Position numbers and translations under genes: made by a program
Assembly: GCA_947449575.1 (NCBI GenBank)
Contig: CANFRV010000026.1
Location: 1-45,273, forward strand
Source: Flavobacteriales bacterium
GTDB taxonomy: Bacteria; Bacteroidota; Bacteroidia; Flavobacteriales_D; Crocinitomicaceae
DNA length: 45,273 bases
Direction of reading: 5' to 3'
Notes under the pieces: model-generated
Told to the model about the DNA's origin: nothing
The model's database searches: none
The model's input: the letters and a program-made list of their open reading frames with translations, nothing else
Shown here: piece after piece, positions 33,888 to 42,536 of the stretch
Layout of the letters: every line of letters begins with the position of its first letter
Position numbering within the stretch: the stretch's first letter is position 1

Positions 33888-33919
33888 TTTGTAATCCAAC
33901 AAATAATTGCTTACCTTCA
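33888..33919 (+). promoter_or_regulatory. Likely promoter of the dioxygenase gene
   Basis: TTTG (33888-33891), a 20-base spacer and TACCTTCA (33912-33919), a variant of TAnnTTTG. The ATG at 33924 lies four bases behind, so the mRNA would be nearly leaderless. This supports 33924 over an upstream in-frame ATG at 33855. Confidence 0.4.
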
Positions 33920-33923
33920 ATGT

Positions 33924-34811
33924 ATGCAAGTAGGACGCAAACAATTCATAAAATCAATAATAATGGGAGTATCAGCAATAACCACTTTGTCAGCATTTAA
34001 AAATTTTACATCTGGTCTTCCAGAACAAGAGCAGCTGATGCCGGTACTTTTTGTTGGTCATGGTTCGCCAATGAATGGAATACTCGATAATGAATTTAGT
34101 CAGAAATGGACACAGATGGCGAAGGAAATACCTGCACCCAAAGCGGTATTGGTGATTTCTGCACACTGGTTTACCAATGGAACGAAAATTACTGCGATGG
34201 ACTTTCCACAAACAATTCATGACTTTGGTGGTTTTCCAAAAGAATTGTTTGACATCCAATATCCCGCACCTGGTAATTTTATATTAGCAAAAGAAACAGC
34301 TGAATTAATTCATTCGACGAATGTTGAATTAGATCATGATTGGGGTTTAGATCATGGTACTTGGACGATTGTTCGTTTCATGTATCCGCAAGCAAATATT
34401 CCAGTTTTGCAATTGAGCATCGATTATACGAAGGGCGCTCAATTTCATTACGATCTTTCAAAAGAATTGTATGCTTTACGAAAAAAAGGTGTTTTAATTA
34501 TTGGAAGTGGAAACATGGTCCATAATCTAGGAATGGTAGCGTGGGATAAATTAAATGAGCAAGAATTCGGCTTTGATTGGGCTATTAATATCAATAATAA
34601 ATTTAAATCCTTAATAACAGATGGAGATCATAAGCCTCTAATCAATTATAGTGAATTAGGTAAAGATGCGCTGCTGGCAATTCCTACGCCTGAACATTAT
34701 TTACCTCTACTATATACATTGGGGCTAAAAGGCAATAACGACGCGGTTTCATTTTTCAACGATAAAGCAGTTGCTGGTTCACTCACCATGACATCCCTAA
34801 AAATAGGGTGA
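33924..34811 (+). CDS. 4,5-DOPA dioxygenase extradiol-type (LigB/YgiD family) protein
   Basis: Class III extradiol ring-cleavage dioxygenase fold, 295 residues from the ATG at 33924. Metal-site and active-site segments typical of the YgiD/DODA family are present: LFVGHGSPMN, VISAHWF, TIHDFGGFPKELFDIQYPAPG, DWGLDHGTW and GSGNMVHNLG. The N-terminus RKQFIKSIIMGVSAITTLSAF is signal-like with an Arg-Lys pair, so export is possible (Tat-like, weak). Family members bind zinc or iron and open catechol-type rings; the natural substrate here is unknown. It stands alone with its own likely promoter, and no aromatic pathway genes are near. Confidence 0.88.
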   Translation: MQVGRKQFIKSIIMGVSAITTLSAFKNFTSGLPEQEQLMPVLFVGHGSPMNGILDNEFSQKWTQMAKEIPAPKAVLVISAHWFTNGTKITAMDFPQTIHDFGGFPKELFDIQYPAPGNFILAKETAELIHSTNVELDHDWGLDHGTWTIVRFMYPQANIPVLQLSIDYTKGAQFHYDLSKELYALRKKGVLIIGSGNMVHNLGMVAWDKLNEQEFGFDWAININNKFKSLITDGDHKPLINYSELGKDALLAIPTPEHYLPLLYTLGLKGNNDAVSFFNDKAVAGSLTMTSLKIG

Positions 34812-34978
34812 TTAAGAGAAAATAACAATAGAGATGAATAAGTAATTTAGATATATTTCATACTAGTACTTGTGTTTATTTCTATTATCAGGAACTCCTT
34901 TTTGTAAAGAATTCAATGAATTAATACTTTTATTTGTAGTGCTAAAAGCATCCTAATTAAAAAAGATTTGTTAACAAC

Positions 34979-35008
34979 TTTGTTTTATAAATAAAATTAG
35001 TATCTTTG
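34979..35008 (+). promoter_or_regulatory. Promoter of the rplU-rpmA operon
   Basis: TTTG (34979-34982), an 18-base spacer and TATCTTTG (35001-35008) match the consensus. A 5-bp stem, TCCGA-TTT-TCGGA (35012-35024), would form at the very start of the leader, about 25 bases before the rplU ATG. Confidence 0.82.
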
Positions 35009-35049
35009 TCTTCCGATTTTCGGATAATTAGTAATTAAAAACAAGCTAT

Positions 35050-35361
35050 ATGTACGCAATTGTAGAGATAGCAGGGCAGCAGTTTAAAGTGCAAAAAGAC
35101 CAAAAGATTTTTGTACACCGTTTAAAAGATGATATTGGAGCTAAAATTAGCTTTGACAGAGTACTTTTAGTAGAAAATGGTGGCAAAATCAATGTTGGCG
35201 CCCCAGCTATATCAGGAGCCTTGGTTTCTGCAGAAGTAAATGATCACGTGAAAGGTGATAAAGTAATCGTATTCCGTAAAAAGAGACGTAAAGGTTACAA
35301 AAAAAGAAATGGTCACCGTCAAAGCTTTACGGCGATTACAATTACAGACATTAAAGCTTAA
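35050..35361 (+). CDS. rplU: 50S ribosomal protein L21
   Basis: L21 binds domain II of 23S rRNA. The 103-residue protein has the usual start MYAIVEIAGQQFKVQKDQ and the C-terminal KRRKGYKKRNGHRQSFT, the L21 signature. It follows a strong promoter and precedes rpmA by 50 bp. Length is normal with no insertion. Confidence 0.98.
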   Translation: MYAIVEIAGQQFKVQKDQKIFVHRLKDDIGAKISFDRVLLVENGGKINVGAPAISGALVSAEVNDHVKGDKVIVFRKKRRKGYKKRNGHRQSFTAITITDIKA

Positions 35362-35411
35362 TTTGAACTACTTCTAAAGCAGAAATGATTTAGAGGTTAA
35401 ATTGAAACACA

Positions 35412-35681
35412 ATGGCACATAAAAAAGGAGTTGGTAGTTCGAAAAATGGTCGTGAGTCTGAAAGCAAGCGATTAGGAGTGAAAATTTTTGGTGGACAAGC
35501 TGCAATCGCAGGGAACATTATCGTTCGTCAAAGAGGAACACATCATCATGCTGGAGCAAATGTTGGGATTGGAAAAGATCACACATTATATGCTTTAACG
35601 GATGGATTAGTAGAATTCCGTAAGAAAAAAGAAAATCGTTCGTTTGTATCAGTAGTTCCTTTCGAAACTGCAGAAGCATAA
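35412..35681 (+). CDS. rpmA: 50S ribosomal protein L27
   Basis: L27 reaches the peptidyl-transferase centre with its N-terminus. The 89-residue protein starts [20 protein letters not shown] without the cleaved extension seen in Firmicutes, and has the conserved [29 protein letters not shown]. It is second gene of the rplU-rpmA operon and is followed by a terminator. Confidence 0.98.
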   Translation: MAHKKGVGSSKNGRESESKRLGVKIFGGQAAIAGNIIVRQRGTHHHAGANVGIGKDHTLYALTDGLVEFRKKKENRSFVSVVPFETAEA

Positions 35682-35702
35682 TTGAATACGATATGTATTA
35701 TG

Positions 35703-35732
35703 AAGGTGAGCAGAAATGTTCGCCTTTTTTTT
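35703..35732 (+). terminator. Terminator of rplU-rpmA
   Basis: AAGGTGAGCA (35703-35712) pairs with TGTTCGCCTT (35717-35726) across a GAAA tetraloop, using two G-T pairs, and eight T follow. It begins 21 bases behind the rpmA stop. Confidence 0.85.
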
Positions 35733-35761
35733 GTGCTATGAATTTTAATAACACAGTATTT

Positions 35762-35880
35762 TTTAACCACGGAGTTAATGGAGTTTGGCACAGTGGAGCA
35801 CAGAGTTCATATAATACGGGGTTTTCACATAAAAAACTTTGTGATACTCCGTGATAAACTCTGATTACACTGTGGTTAAA
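35762..35880. repeat. Imperfect 46-bp inverted repeat (MITE-like) between rpmA and serS
   Basis: The left arm, starting TTTAACCACGGAGTTAAT (35762-35807), matches the complement of 35835-35880 at about 32 of 46 positions, with a 27-bp centre. Within each arm a CAC-GAG-TT pattern recurs (CCACGGAGTT, CACAGTGGAG, CACAGAGTT), so the repeat also has an internal period. Such CCACRGAG-type palindromes occur as dispersed intergenic repeats in many genomes. It has no ORF. No other copy was seen in the window. Confidence 0.65.
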
Positions 35881-35957
35881 TTCAAACTCAGTAGTTAAAA
35901 TAACCTAGTTTTCACTAAAAAAAATGTAAATTCGCACTTTATTAAAAAAATACCCAA

Positions 35958-37229
35958 ATGCTCGAAATCCAACGTATTCGTAACGAAAAAGAAGCTGTTA
36001 TTACAGGTTTAAAAAAAAGAAACTTTGACGCCACTGAAGTAGTGGATTCATTATTAGGGATTGACCTACAATGGAGAAATTCTAAAACTGAATTAGAATC
36101 TATCTCTGCTGAATTGAATATTCTTGCTAAAGAAATTGGCGAATTATTCAAACAAGGTAAACAAGCGGAGGCAACAGCTGCTAAAGCAAAAACTGCGGAT
36201 TTAAAAGAAAAAGAGGCTGTATTAAAAACAACGGTTGAAGGACTAGATACTCAAATCATTCAATTATTATATCAATTACCGAACGTTCCAAATGAAATTG
36301 TTCCTGCTGGAAAAAGTGAATTGGACAATGTCAATGTGCTAGAAGTAGGTACAAAAAGAATTTTTGATTTTGAGGCTGCTCCTCATTGGGATATTTGTAA
36401 AAAATTCGATCTAATTGATTTTGAATTAGGCGTAAAAATTACGGGTGCTGGATTTCCTGTTTACAAAGGAAAGGGGGCAAAATTACAACGTGCTTTAATC
36501 TCATTTTTTCTAGAAGAAGCAGATAAAGCGGGTTACCAAGAGTTTATTCCACCATTGGTTGTAAATGAAGCTAGTGGTTATGGAACAGGGCAATTACCCG
36601 ATAAAGAAGGGCAAATGTATTATATAAATGAAGATGATTTATACTTAATTCCAACCGCCGAAGTTCCTTTGACAAATATTTATAGAGATGTGATTCTTCC
36701 ATCGGAGGATTTCTCTATTAAAATGACTGGGTACACTCCTTGTTTTCGTCGTGAAGCGGGTTCTTACGGAAAAGATGTCCGTGGCTTGAACCGTTTACAT
36801 CAATTCGATAAAGTGGAAATCGTGCGTATAGAACATCCTTCAAATGCAGAAAAGGCCTTGGAAGAAATGGTGGATCATGTAAAAGGATTACTTGAAAAAT
36901 TAGGTTTACATTATAGAATTCTTCGCTTGTGTGGGGGCGATACTGGTTTTGCATCAGCGCTAACATACGATTTTGAAGTTTACTCAGCTGCTCAAGAAAA
37001 ATGGTTGGAGGTTAGTTCAGTTTCTATGTTTAATACCTTCCAATCTACTCGATTAAAACTACGATTTAAAACGAATGATAAAAAGACGCAGCTTTGTCAC
37101 ACATTAAATGGCAGCGCTTTGGCTCTGCCAAGAATTGTAGCTTCCTTGTTGGAAAATCACCAAACTCCCGAAGGCGTTGTGATTCCTGAAGCTTTGCGAA
37201 AGTTTACAGGATTTGACATGATTAATTAA
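35958..37229 (+). CDS. serS: Seryl-tRNA synthetase
   Basis: Charges tRNA(Ser) (and tRNA(Sec) where present). The 423-residue enzyme has the N-terminal coiled-coil arm (about 30-100, rich in Glu/Lys/Ala) and the class IIa core: YQEFIPPLVVNEAS, the motif 2 stretch TPCFRREAGSYGKDVRGLNRLHQFDKVE, and motif 3 with NGSALALPRIVASLLE. The start MLEIQRIRNEKE replaces the more usual MLDLKLIRENPE. A -7 box variant (TAAATTCG, 35927-35934) lies upstream. Confidence 0.97.
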   Translation: MLEIQRIRNEKEAVITGLKKRNFDATEVVDSLLGIDLQWRNSKTELESISAELNILAKEIGELFKQGKQAEATAAKAKTADLKEKEAVLKTTVEGLDTQIIQLLYQLPNVPNEIVPAGKSELDNVNVLEVGTKRIFDFEAAPHWDICKKFDLIDFELGVKITGAGFPVYKGKGAKLQRALISFFLEEADKAGYQEFIPPLVVNEASGYGTGQLPDKEGQMYYINEDDLYLIPTAEVPLTNIYRDVILPSEDFSIKMTGYTPCFRREAGSYGKDVRGLNRLHQFDKVEIVRIEHPSNAEKALEEMVDHVKGLLEKLGLHYRILRLCGGDTGFASALTYDFEVYSAAQEKWLEVSSVSMFNTFQSTRLKLRFKTNDKKTQLCHTLNGSALALPRIVASLLENHQTPEGVVIPEALRKFTGFDMIN

Positions 37230-37306
37230 TGTAATTTTCAAAAATTACGCTTGTCAATTTTTTAGATTATAATTTAAAATAAAAGGATTTAGACCAATCG
37301 AATTCT

Positions 37307-37314
37307 TAATTTTG
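37307..37314 (+). promoter_or_regulatory. -7 box of the Nfu-type gene
   Basis: TAATTTTG matches TAnnTTTG and ends 14 bases before the ATG. No convincing -33 TTTG is present at the proper distance. Confidence 0.45.
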
Positions 37315-37328
37315 TAAAAAATAAAAAT

Positions 37329-37922
37329 ATGAACGTTCCAGTTACTATATACGCAGAGATGACTCCCAATCCTGCTAGCATGAAGTTTGTTGCTAATAAG
37401 CACATTTTGATTGATGCTACCGTCAATTTCTTTTCAAAATCGGAAGCAAAAGGGTATTCTCCATTAGCTGAAGAACTCTTTAATTTTCCTTTCGTGAAAG
37501 GGGTTTTTATTAGCGCTAATTTCGTCACGATAACTAAAACAGAAGCCATTTCATGGGATTTCGTTCTAATGGAATTACGTGAGTTTTTAAAAGGATGGTT
37601 GACGGAAGGAAAGGATGTGCTAATTCGCATGCCTGAACCAAAAGCTGTTGAACAAAAAGAAGAAGCTCCAAAAAAAGTGTATTCTCCTTCAGAATTTGAT
37701 GAGGCAATTATTGATTTATTAGACGAATATATTCGTCCAGCGGTTGAAGGTGATGGAGGTGCGATAGACTTTAGAAGTTATGAAGATGGTGTTGTAACTG
37801 TTCTTTTAAAAGGAGCATGTGCAGGTTGTCCTTCCTCTACTGCCACATTAAAAGGGGGTATTGAAATGTTATTAAAACAACATATTCCAGAAATTACTTC
37901 AGTTGTAGCTGAAAATGCTTAA
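37329..37922 (+). CDS. Nfu-type iron-sulfur cluster carrier (NifU-like)
   Basis: Carries and hands [4Fe-4S] clusters to target proteins. The 197-residue protein has an Nfu N-terminal domain (about 6-95, with TPNPASMKFVANK and SPLAEELFNFPFVKGVFI) and a C-terminal NifU domain (about 122-190) with the cluster ligands in CAGC (Cys164, Cys167) and the usual VEGDGGAIDF. A charged linker of about 25 residues joins them. The arrangement is that of the eukaryotic NFU1/Bacteroidota type rather than E. coli NfuA. It stands alone, with its own promoter and terminator. Confidence 0.93.
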   Translation: MNVPVTIYAEMTPNPASMKFVANKHILIDATVNFFSKSEAKGYSPLAEELFNFPFVKGVFISANFVTITKTEAISWDFVLMELREFLKGWLTEGKDVLIRMPEPKAVEQKEEAPKKVYSPSEFDEAIIDLLDEYIRPAVEGDGGAIDFRSYEDGVVTVLLKGACAGCPSSTATLKGGIEMLLKQHIPEITSVVAENA

Positions 37923-37940
37923 GAAATAATTATCATTTTG

Positions 37941-37972
37941 AAACCTGTAGAGAATTTCTTTACAGGTTTTTT
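37941..37972 (+). terminator. Terminator of the Nfu gene
   Basis: AAACCTGTA (37941-37949) pairs with TACAGGTTT (37961-37969), and six T follow. It lies 18 bases behind the stop codon, and may serve weakly in reverse for the convergent GLPGLI gene. Confidence 0.82.
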
Positions 37973-38010
37973 ATGCTCTAAAATTATTAACCCACTTTAC
38001 TAACGGCAAA

Positions 38011-38724
38011 TTACAACCAACGAAATAAATCTACAAACATTCGTTTTCCCATGGGTGTATTTCCGTATTCTTTATCAATCTTTTCTTTTAGCTCTGACAT
38101 CGTATAAACGTCTTTTCTCTTTAAATCAACTTGAAACACAGTAGAAACAGGTTTAGAGATTTGAACGGACTTTGCAAAATAAATAATCCCTCCATCTTCG
38201 GTCGCCAAGCCTAAAATAGCTCCTGGTAAACCGTCAAAACCTTCGGGACCAACAGAAGGAATTATCTCGAGAGAATACCACGCATACAGTCTAGTACTGT
38301 CATTTTTTTGCCAAATTGCTTTGTAACAGTCATACCCAGCAATGGTTCGTTTACTATCAGTAATTTTCCAATCTCTTCGATAATTTTGATCCTTTACATT
38401 AATTTGTTGTCCCCACATACTCAGTACGATGACTTTTTCTTGTGTGTTAAAATTTTGAAAGACGGTGTTTTTATTCGTAGTCCAGCTTAATGGATCTGCT
38501 TCATCACTGATTATTGGTTTGAAAATCGAGCACGTATCATTAAAATATAATTCGAATGATTCAACCCTTGTCTTATTTTCCTCGCCCAGCATTTTTTTCA
38601 TTCTCGCGTCCGTGAATTTTTTCTCTAAATTTGTTTTCCGTTCAAATACTATCTTCCCCGCTGTTATTTGTCCAAAAATGTATGGTCCTATGAATAGACT
38701 TATTATCGCAAAATATATTTTCAT
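38011..38724 (-). CDS. GLPGLI-family exported protein
   Basis: The 237-residue protein has a signal peptide (MKIYFAIISLFIGPYIFGQ) and the eponymous motif near its C-terminus: EGFDGLPGAILGL, followed by EDGGIIYFAKSV. Before it comes IAGYDCYKAIW and the aromatic AWYSLEIIPSVGP, standard for this Bacteroidota-only family. The family often pairs with an OMP_b-brl_3 barrel, as here: it starts 18 bp behind that gene. Function is not established; secreted or periplasmic cofactor of the receptor is the usual guess. An upstream TTG would add only nine residues before the signal and was rejected. Confidence 0.9.
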   Translation of the reverse strand: MKIYFAIISLFIGPYIFGQITAGKIVFERKTNLEKKFTDARMKKMLGEENKTRVESFELYFNDTCSIFKPIISDEADPLSWTTNKNTVFQNFNTQEKVIVLSMWGQQINVKDQNYRRDWKITDSKRTIAGYDCYKAIWQKNDSTRLYAWYSLEIIPSVGPEGFDGLPGAILGLATEDGGIIYFAKSVQISKPVSTVFQVDLKRKDVYTMSELKEKIDKEYGNTPMGKRMFVDLFRWL

Positions 38725-38741
38725 TTTTCTAGTTTTAATTA

Positions 38742-41525
38742 TTAATGCCAACCATGTTTTGCATCTTCTTCCTTAATTTTATTATTATTAAACTTATAGA
38801 CCAGTTTCAATAAAAAATAACGAGAAATGATTTTAGTTCTATTATCTGTCGTAATGTTGCCATTAATAACCCGAGCGGCTGAAATATTTTGGTTTAAGAT
38901 ATCATTGCCAGAAAGCGAAACAATTAAATTCTCCGTTTTCAAAAAAGCTTTACTGAACGATGCATTCCAAACAAAGTAATTGATATTGTATCCATTGGCT
39001 CTTTGACTATTTATTGTATATGTTACATCGGTAGATAATTTCATGTTACCTGCGATTGTCCAAACAAGATCGGCGCTGTACACTTGATTTGTATAGGAAT
39101 TGTTTGCGATAGAACTAATAGAGTTTGTAGGACTGTTAAACGTATATTTCCCGCCAAAGTTCATTTGAATGGAATCAAAATTAACCTCAAAATTTAATTC
39201 TCCTGTTATGGCTTGCGTAATCGTGGTGTTTTTAATAAAGTCCGCCACTTCCGCATATTTAACAAGATTGGAATATTTAGAATAACTAGCATTCAATCCC
39301 GGAGAAACTTCAAACTTCTTGTTGAAAAAAGGAAATCCAGCGCTCGCATTTACGGATGAAAAAATATTTCCGTTCACATTTTCTGTTTGCGACACTGTTC
39401 TACCAAAAGCATCATATTCAGTTTTAGACGCAAAAGCATTATTGGTCAAAGTTGAATTAATACCCGCCCAAATATATCGCCCTGAAAGTGCTTGCCAGCT
39501 ACTGAAATTAACAGCGAGAGAATGCTCATAATTAGGTTTCAAATTTGGATTTCCTAAAACAATTTTGTTTGGATTTGTATTATTTTGCACATTCTGAAGA
39601 TCACTAATCGCTGGTTGACTAGATTTCGTAGAATAATTTACATTCATTCTTTGACTAATACTAGGTTTATATAAATAGGTGAATTTGGGAAGATAATTTG
39701 AAAAATTTTGGTGAATCGTCGTGTCATTCGTAATATTTTCATTCAATATGTCAATATTTCGAACTTTTAAACCTGCTGATATCGTTTGATTCCTAGATTC
39801 GTAAATCAATGTTGACCCAAATCTATTTTGCTGTCTTAAATTTTTGAAATTATTAGACAACATCGGATTGATCGTGGAATAACTTCCATTGAACCCATTT
39901 CTTGTTTCTTTATTTTGACCTGATAATCCGTACTCAAATAAATATTCAAATTCAATTTTAATTTTCTTAGAAAGTGGCTCAGTATAGGTCCATTTTCCAA
40001 TATGTGTTTGGGCATTTGTTGCATTTATTTTTTGCTGATTGAGGGTGTCACTTGCTGTCGCAGTAGAAGAATATTCATTGTATGATTTCATAATTCCCTT
40101 GGAAGAACCGGTTGAGATAGATAATTCATAATTAAAATTAATCACTCTTCTTGGCTTCATAAATTTTCGAATAAAGTTCATTTCATTGTCCAAAGAAATC
40201 CCATTGGAGGCCGTAGAATTATCAATAATACTGCTTCTTGAAAACACTTCATTTTCATTCAAATAGTTAGACATGTTCAAATTTTCCAATGTACCTGAAC
40301 TAATGTTCAATTTTGGCCTTACTTCAAAAGAGGTCAAAGAATCGATTTGTGAAAATAAATTGAAATTGATTTTATGCGCTTGACTTACATCAATATTGCT
40401 CGTAGAATCATCCGAGTAATAACTTGTATCAGAAGGTAATACATATTTTGAACGACTAGCAGTAGAAGAATTTAGCTGATAATTGCTATAGGAATAATTG
40501 AACCCAATTTTGGTTTGTTTGCGCGCTCCTATTTTATCTGTGTAATATACACCTGTGCTGAAAGTCTTTGGCACACCCGCTGCTTTTACCGTATTATTTC
40601 CTCCCCATAGCATTTGTCCATCTCCATTCATGGAATTTCCTTGGTTATTATCCAGGCCAAATTTATTCATGTCAGCTCGACTCACATTCGTTCGAGGTGT
40701 GGTAGAACCCAAAGCAAAAACAGAAATTTTTTGACTTCCCTTGAATTTATTAAAGAGCAATTCCCCTTCGTGGAAGTTTTGAAAATCGCTCGCAGCAGAA
40801 ACCTTCCCAAAATAACCATTCTTAGCTGAATTCTTTAATCGTAAATCCATTACTTGAATCGTAGCATCGTCGCCATCAGAGGCGCCATCGCTTTTCTTTT
40901 CATATACCTTCACAGATTCAACACCTTTAGCGGCTAAATTTTTGGTCGCAATCGTTGGGTCTGTGCCAAAAAACTCATCTCCATCCACTAAAACTTGACT
41001 AATCGATTTTCCCTGGGAAGTAATTTTTCCATCCTTATCCACTTTCACACCGGGTAATTTTTTTAATAAATCTTCAACTACCGCGTTGGGCGCAACTTTG
41101 AAAGAATCCGCGACATAAATAAGGGTGTCTCCTCGATAGTAAATTGGATTTTTGTTGGCGAAAATAACCACTTCTTCCATTTCCTTTGACTTAATTGCCA
41201 TTTTAATGGAAGAGATATTTATCTCATTATTGAATGCATTTCCTAAGATATAGTAGGTTTTATTATCAAAACGAGGATGGGCAATAATCAATGAAAATGT
41301 ATCTACTGGAAAATCTTTCAAGATAAACGTACCATTTTCATTGGTTCGATCAAAAGCTAAAAGAAGTGAATCTTTCACTCTCACCGCCATTGCTACTGCT
41401 TGATACAAGGGCTTTGCTCCAGTTGAATCATAGACAGTACCGGTAATTTTCATGCTCTGAGAATTCCCTAAGAATGGAAATAATAGAAAAATTGACAAAA
41501 TAATAGAGAGGAAAAATTTATTCAT
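38742..41525 (-). CDS. Outer-membrane beta-barrel protein with carboxypeptidase-like N-terminus (OMP_b-brl_3 type)
   Basis: The 927-residue protein has a signal peptide ending about GNSQ, a carboxypeptidase-regulatory-like beta-sandwich (about 26-110, MKITGTVYDSTGAKPLYQAV), a TonB plug-like segment (about 130-210, with DLLKKLPGVKVDKDGKI, SQVLVDGDEFFGTDP and ESVKVYEKK), and a long barrel of Asn/Tyr/Ser-rich strands. VLVDGDEFF is typical of the PF14905-like family of Bacteroidota receptors. The last strand does not end in Phe (it ends KHGWH). A perfect 7-bp palindromic dyad sits 8 bases before the ATG. Its GLPGLI partner follows. Cargo unknown. Confidence 0.88.
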   Translation of the reverse strand: MNKFFLSIILSIFLLFPFLGNSQSMKITGTVYDSTGAKPLYQAVAMAVRVKDSLLLAFDRTNENGTFILKDFPVDTFSLIIAHPRFDNKTYYILGNAFNNEINISSIKMAIKSKEMEEVVIFANKNPIYYRGDTLIYVADSFKVAPNAVVEDLLKKLPGVKVDKDGKITSQGKSISQVLVDGDEFFGTDPTIATKNLAAKGVESVKVYEKKSDGASDGDDATIQVMDLRLKNSAKNGYFGKVSAASDFQNFHEGELLFNKFKGSQKISVFALGSTTPRTNVSRADMNKFGLDNNQGNSMNGDGQMLWGGNNTVKAAGVPKTFSTGVYYTDKIGARKQTKIGFNYSYSNYQLNSSTASRSKYVLPSDTSYYSDDSTSNIDVSQAHKINFNLFSQIDSLTSFEVRPKLNISSGTLENLNMSNYLNENEVFSRSSIIDNSTASNGISLDNEMNFIRKFMKPRRVINFNYELSISTGSSKGIMKSYNEYSSTATASDTLNQQKINATNAQTHIGKWTYTEPLSKKIKIEFEYLFEYGLSGQNKETRNGFNGSYSTINPMLSNNFKNLRQQNRFGSTLIYESRNQTISAGLKVRNIDILNENITNDTTIHQNFSNYLPKFTYLYKPSISQRMNVNYSTKSSQPAISDLQNVQNNTNPNKIVLGNPNLKPNYEHSLAVNFSSWQALSGRYIWAGINSTLTNNAFASKTEYDAFGRTVSQTENVNGNIFSSVNASAGFPFFNKKFEVSPGLNASYSKYSNLVKYAEVADFIKNTTITQAITGELNFEVNFDSIQMNFGGKYTFNSPTNSISSIANNSYTNQVYSADLVWTIAGNMKLSTDVTYTINSQRANGYNINYFVWNASFSKAFLKTENLIVSLSGNDILNQNISAARVINGNITTDNRTKIISRYFLLKLVYKFNNNKIKEEDAKHGWH

Positions 41526-41533
41526 ATGTTATC

Positions 41534-41552
41534 TGTACCATAGTTTGGTACA
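41534..41552. promoter_or_regulatory. Perfect operator-like palindrome before the OMP_b-brl_3 gene
   Basis: TGTACCA (41534-41540), TAGTT, TGGTACA (41546-41552): two 7-bp arms with a five-base centre. The dyad overlaps a -7-like box on the minus strand (TAAACTTG, 41558-41551) and ends 8 bases before the ATG. This position is that of a repressor operator. No TetR/MerR-type gene adjoins it. Confidence 0.6.
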
Positions 41553-41690
41553 AGTTTAAGAATACCTTTTCAAATAGTGTCATTTAAACTGATTATCGGT
41601 TAAATTTCAATTATAAATGGTTGAAAAATTAAACTATCGATCAGTACTTTTGGGTAGCAACAAAAAAATAATTCCTAACTGTTTTCTCGT

Positions 41691-42479
41691 TTATTCGGCA
41701 ATCGACAAAAGAATTTGGTATTCAAATCCGCTTGGTTCTATCATTTTTTGAAACTCGATATTTAAATTTTTACCCAGATATTTTGCTTGGTCTTTTTGTA
41801 GTTTTTTTGTTAAAGATGTTTGATATTGCACCATCATTGTTGAGATATAACCATTTTCTATCGATTCACCAACAGATAGATAGGTGTCGCCTCGAGCGGT
41901 GATAAATCCTTGAAAGTTGGTTTGAAAACTGCCTTCTTGATTAAGCGCATCCATCGCACGTTGAATAGAACAATCATACGGAGCAATAAATTCAAATTTT
42001 TTGGCATCCACATCTTCTTCAAATTCTGCATTTCTAATTTTTGTCGTTATCACTTTCTGTTGTTGATCATAGAATGAAACACGTTCAACAAAAGTTGCTT
42101 TTTGTCCAACTTTTACTTCGAATCGCTCTTTAGAGGCATATTTTTTACCCTTGTTTATGTAAAAAATATGAGTCCCATATTCACCCGTCGCTCCATCAGA
42201 GTATTTCTCTTCAATTTTTTCTATCTCCTCAGACTTATTTAAAAAGGCATTAACTTCCAAAGTGGATTGATCTTCCTTCGTAAAATACAAGCTATTCATC
42301 ACTTTTAGCTGATCATTTAAATCAGTTTGTGCAATCATTGCTTCAATTTTACTTTCTAACGTCTCTTTATTTATTGCTAAATCTGAACTTTCAGAAGCCG
42401 TCTTTTTTTTAGATTTATTTGAAGGGGTGCATTGAACTAATAAAATTAAAATAAAACTGAAATAAAATATTTTCGACAT
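41691..42479 (-). CDS. Lipoprotein of unknown function (262 residues)
   Basis: The signal and lipobox LLVQC (Cys17) mark a lipoprotein. The mature part starts with a Ser/Lys-rich linker (TPSNKSKKKTASESSD), then a helical part (about 35-65) and mixed strands with THIFYINKGKKYASKERF and KATFVERVSFYDQQQKVI. The C-terminal part ends FEYQILLSIAE. No known domain was recognised. It is upstream of the OMP gene on the same strand with a 165-bp gap. A -7 box lies 32 bases before the ATG, with a 9-bp dyad around the -33 position. Confidence 0.7.
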   Translation of the reverse strand: MSKIFYFSFILILLVQCTPSNKSKKKTASESSDLAINKETLESKIEAMIAQTDLNDQLKVMNSLYFTKEDQSTLEVNAFLNKSEEIEKIEEKYSDGATGEYGTHIFYINKGKKYASKERFEVKVGQKATFVERVSFYDQQQKVITTKIRNAEFEEDVDAKKFEFIAPYDCSIQRAMDALNQEGSFQTNFQGFITARGDTYLSVGESIENGYISTMMVQYQTSLTKKLQKDQAKYLGKNLNIEFQKMIEPSGFEYQILLSIAE

Positions 42480-42511
42480 ACGCTTGTTTTCTAGTATTGA
42501 AATTTAATACA

Positions 42512-42519
42512 CAAAAGTA
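42512..42519 (-). promoter_or_regulatory. -7 box of the lipoprotein gene
   Basis: Minus strand TACTTTTG matches TAnnTTTG, 32 bases before the ATG at 42479. A TTG at 42545-42543 lies 23 bases further, slightly too far for a standard -33 box. Confidence 0.5.
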
Positions 42520-42536
42520 ACAAGTATTTTGAATTG

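Noticed and set aside
33855-33923. In-frame 5' extension of the dioxygenase (start at 33855)
   Set aside because: The extra 23 residues precede the signal-like segment, and a promoter-like pair lies within them.
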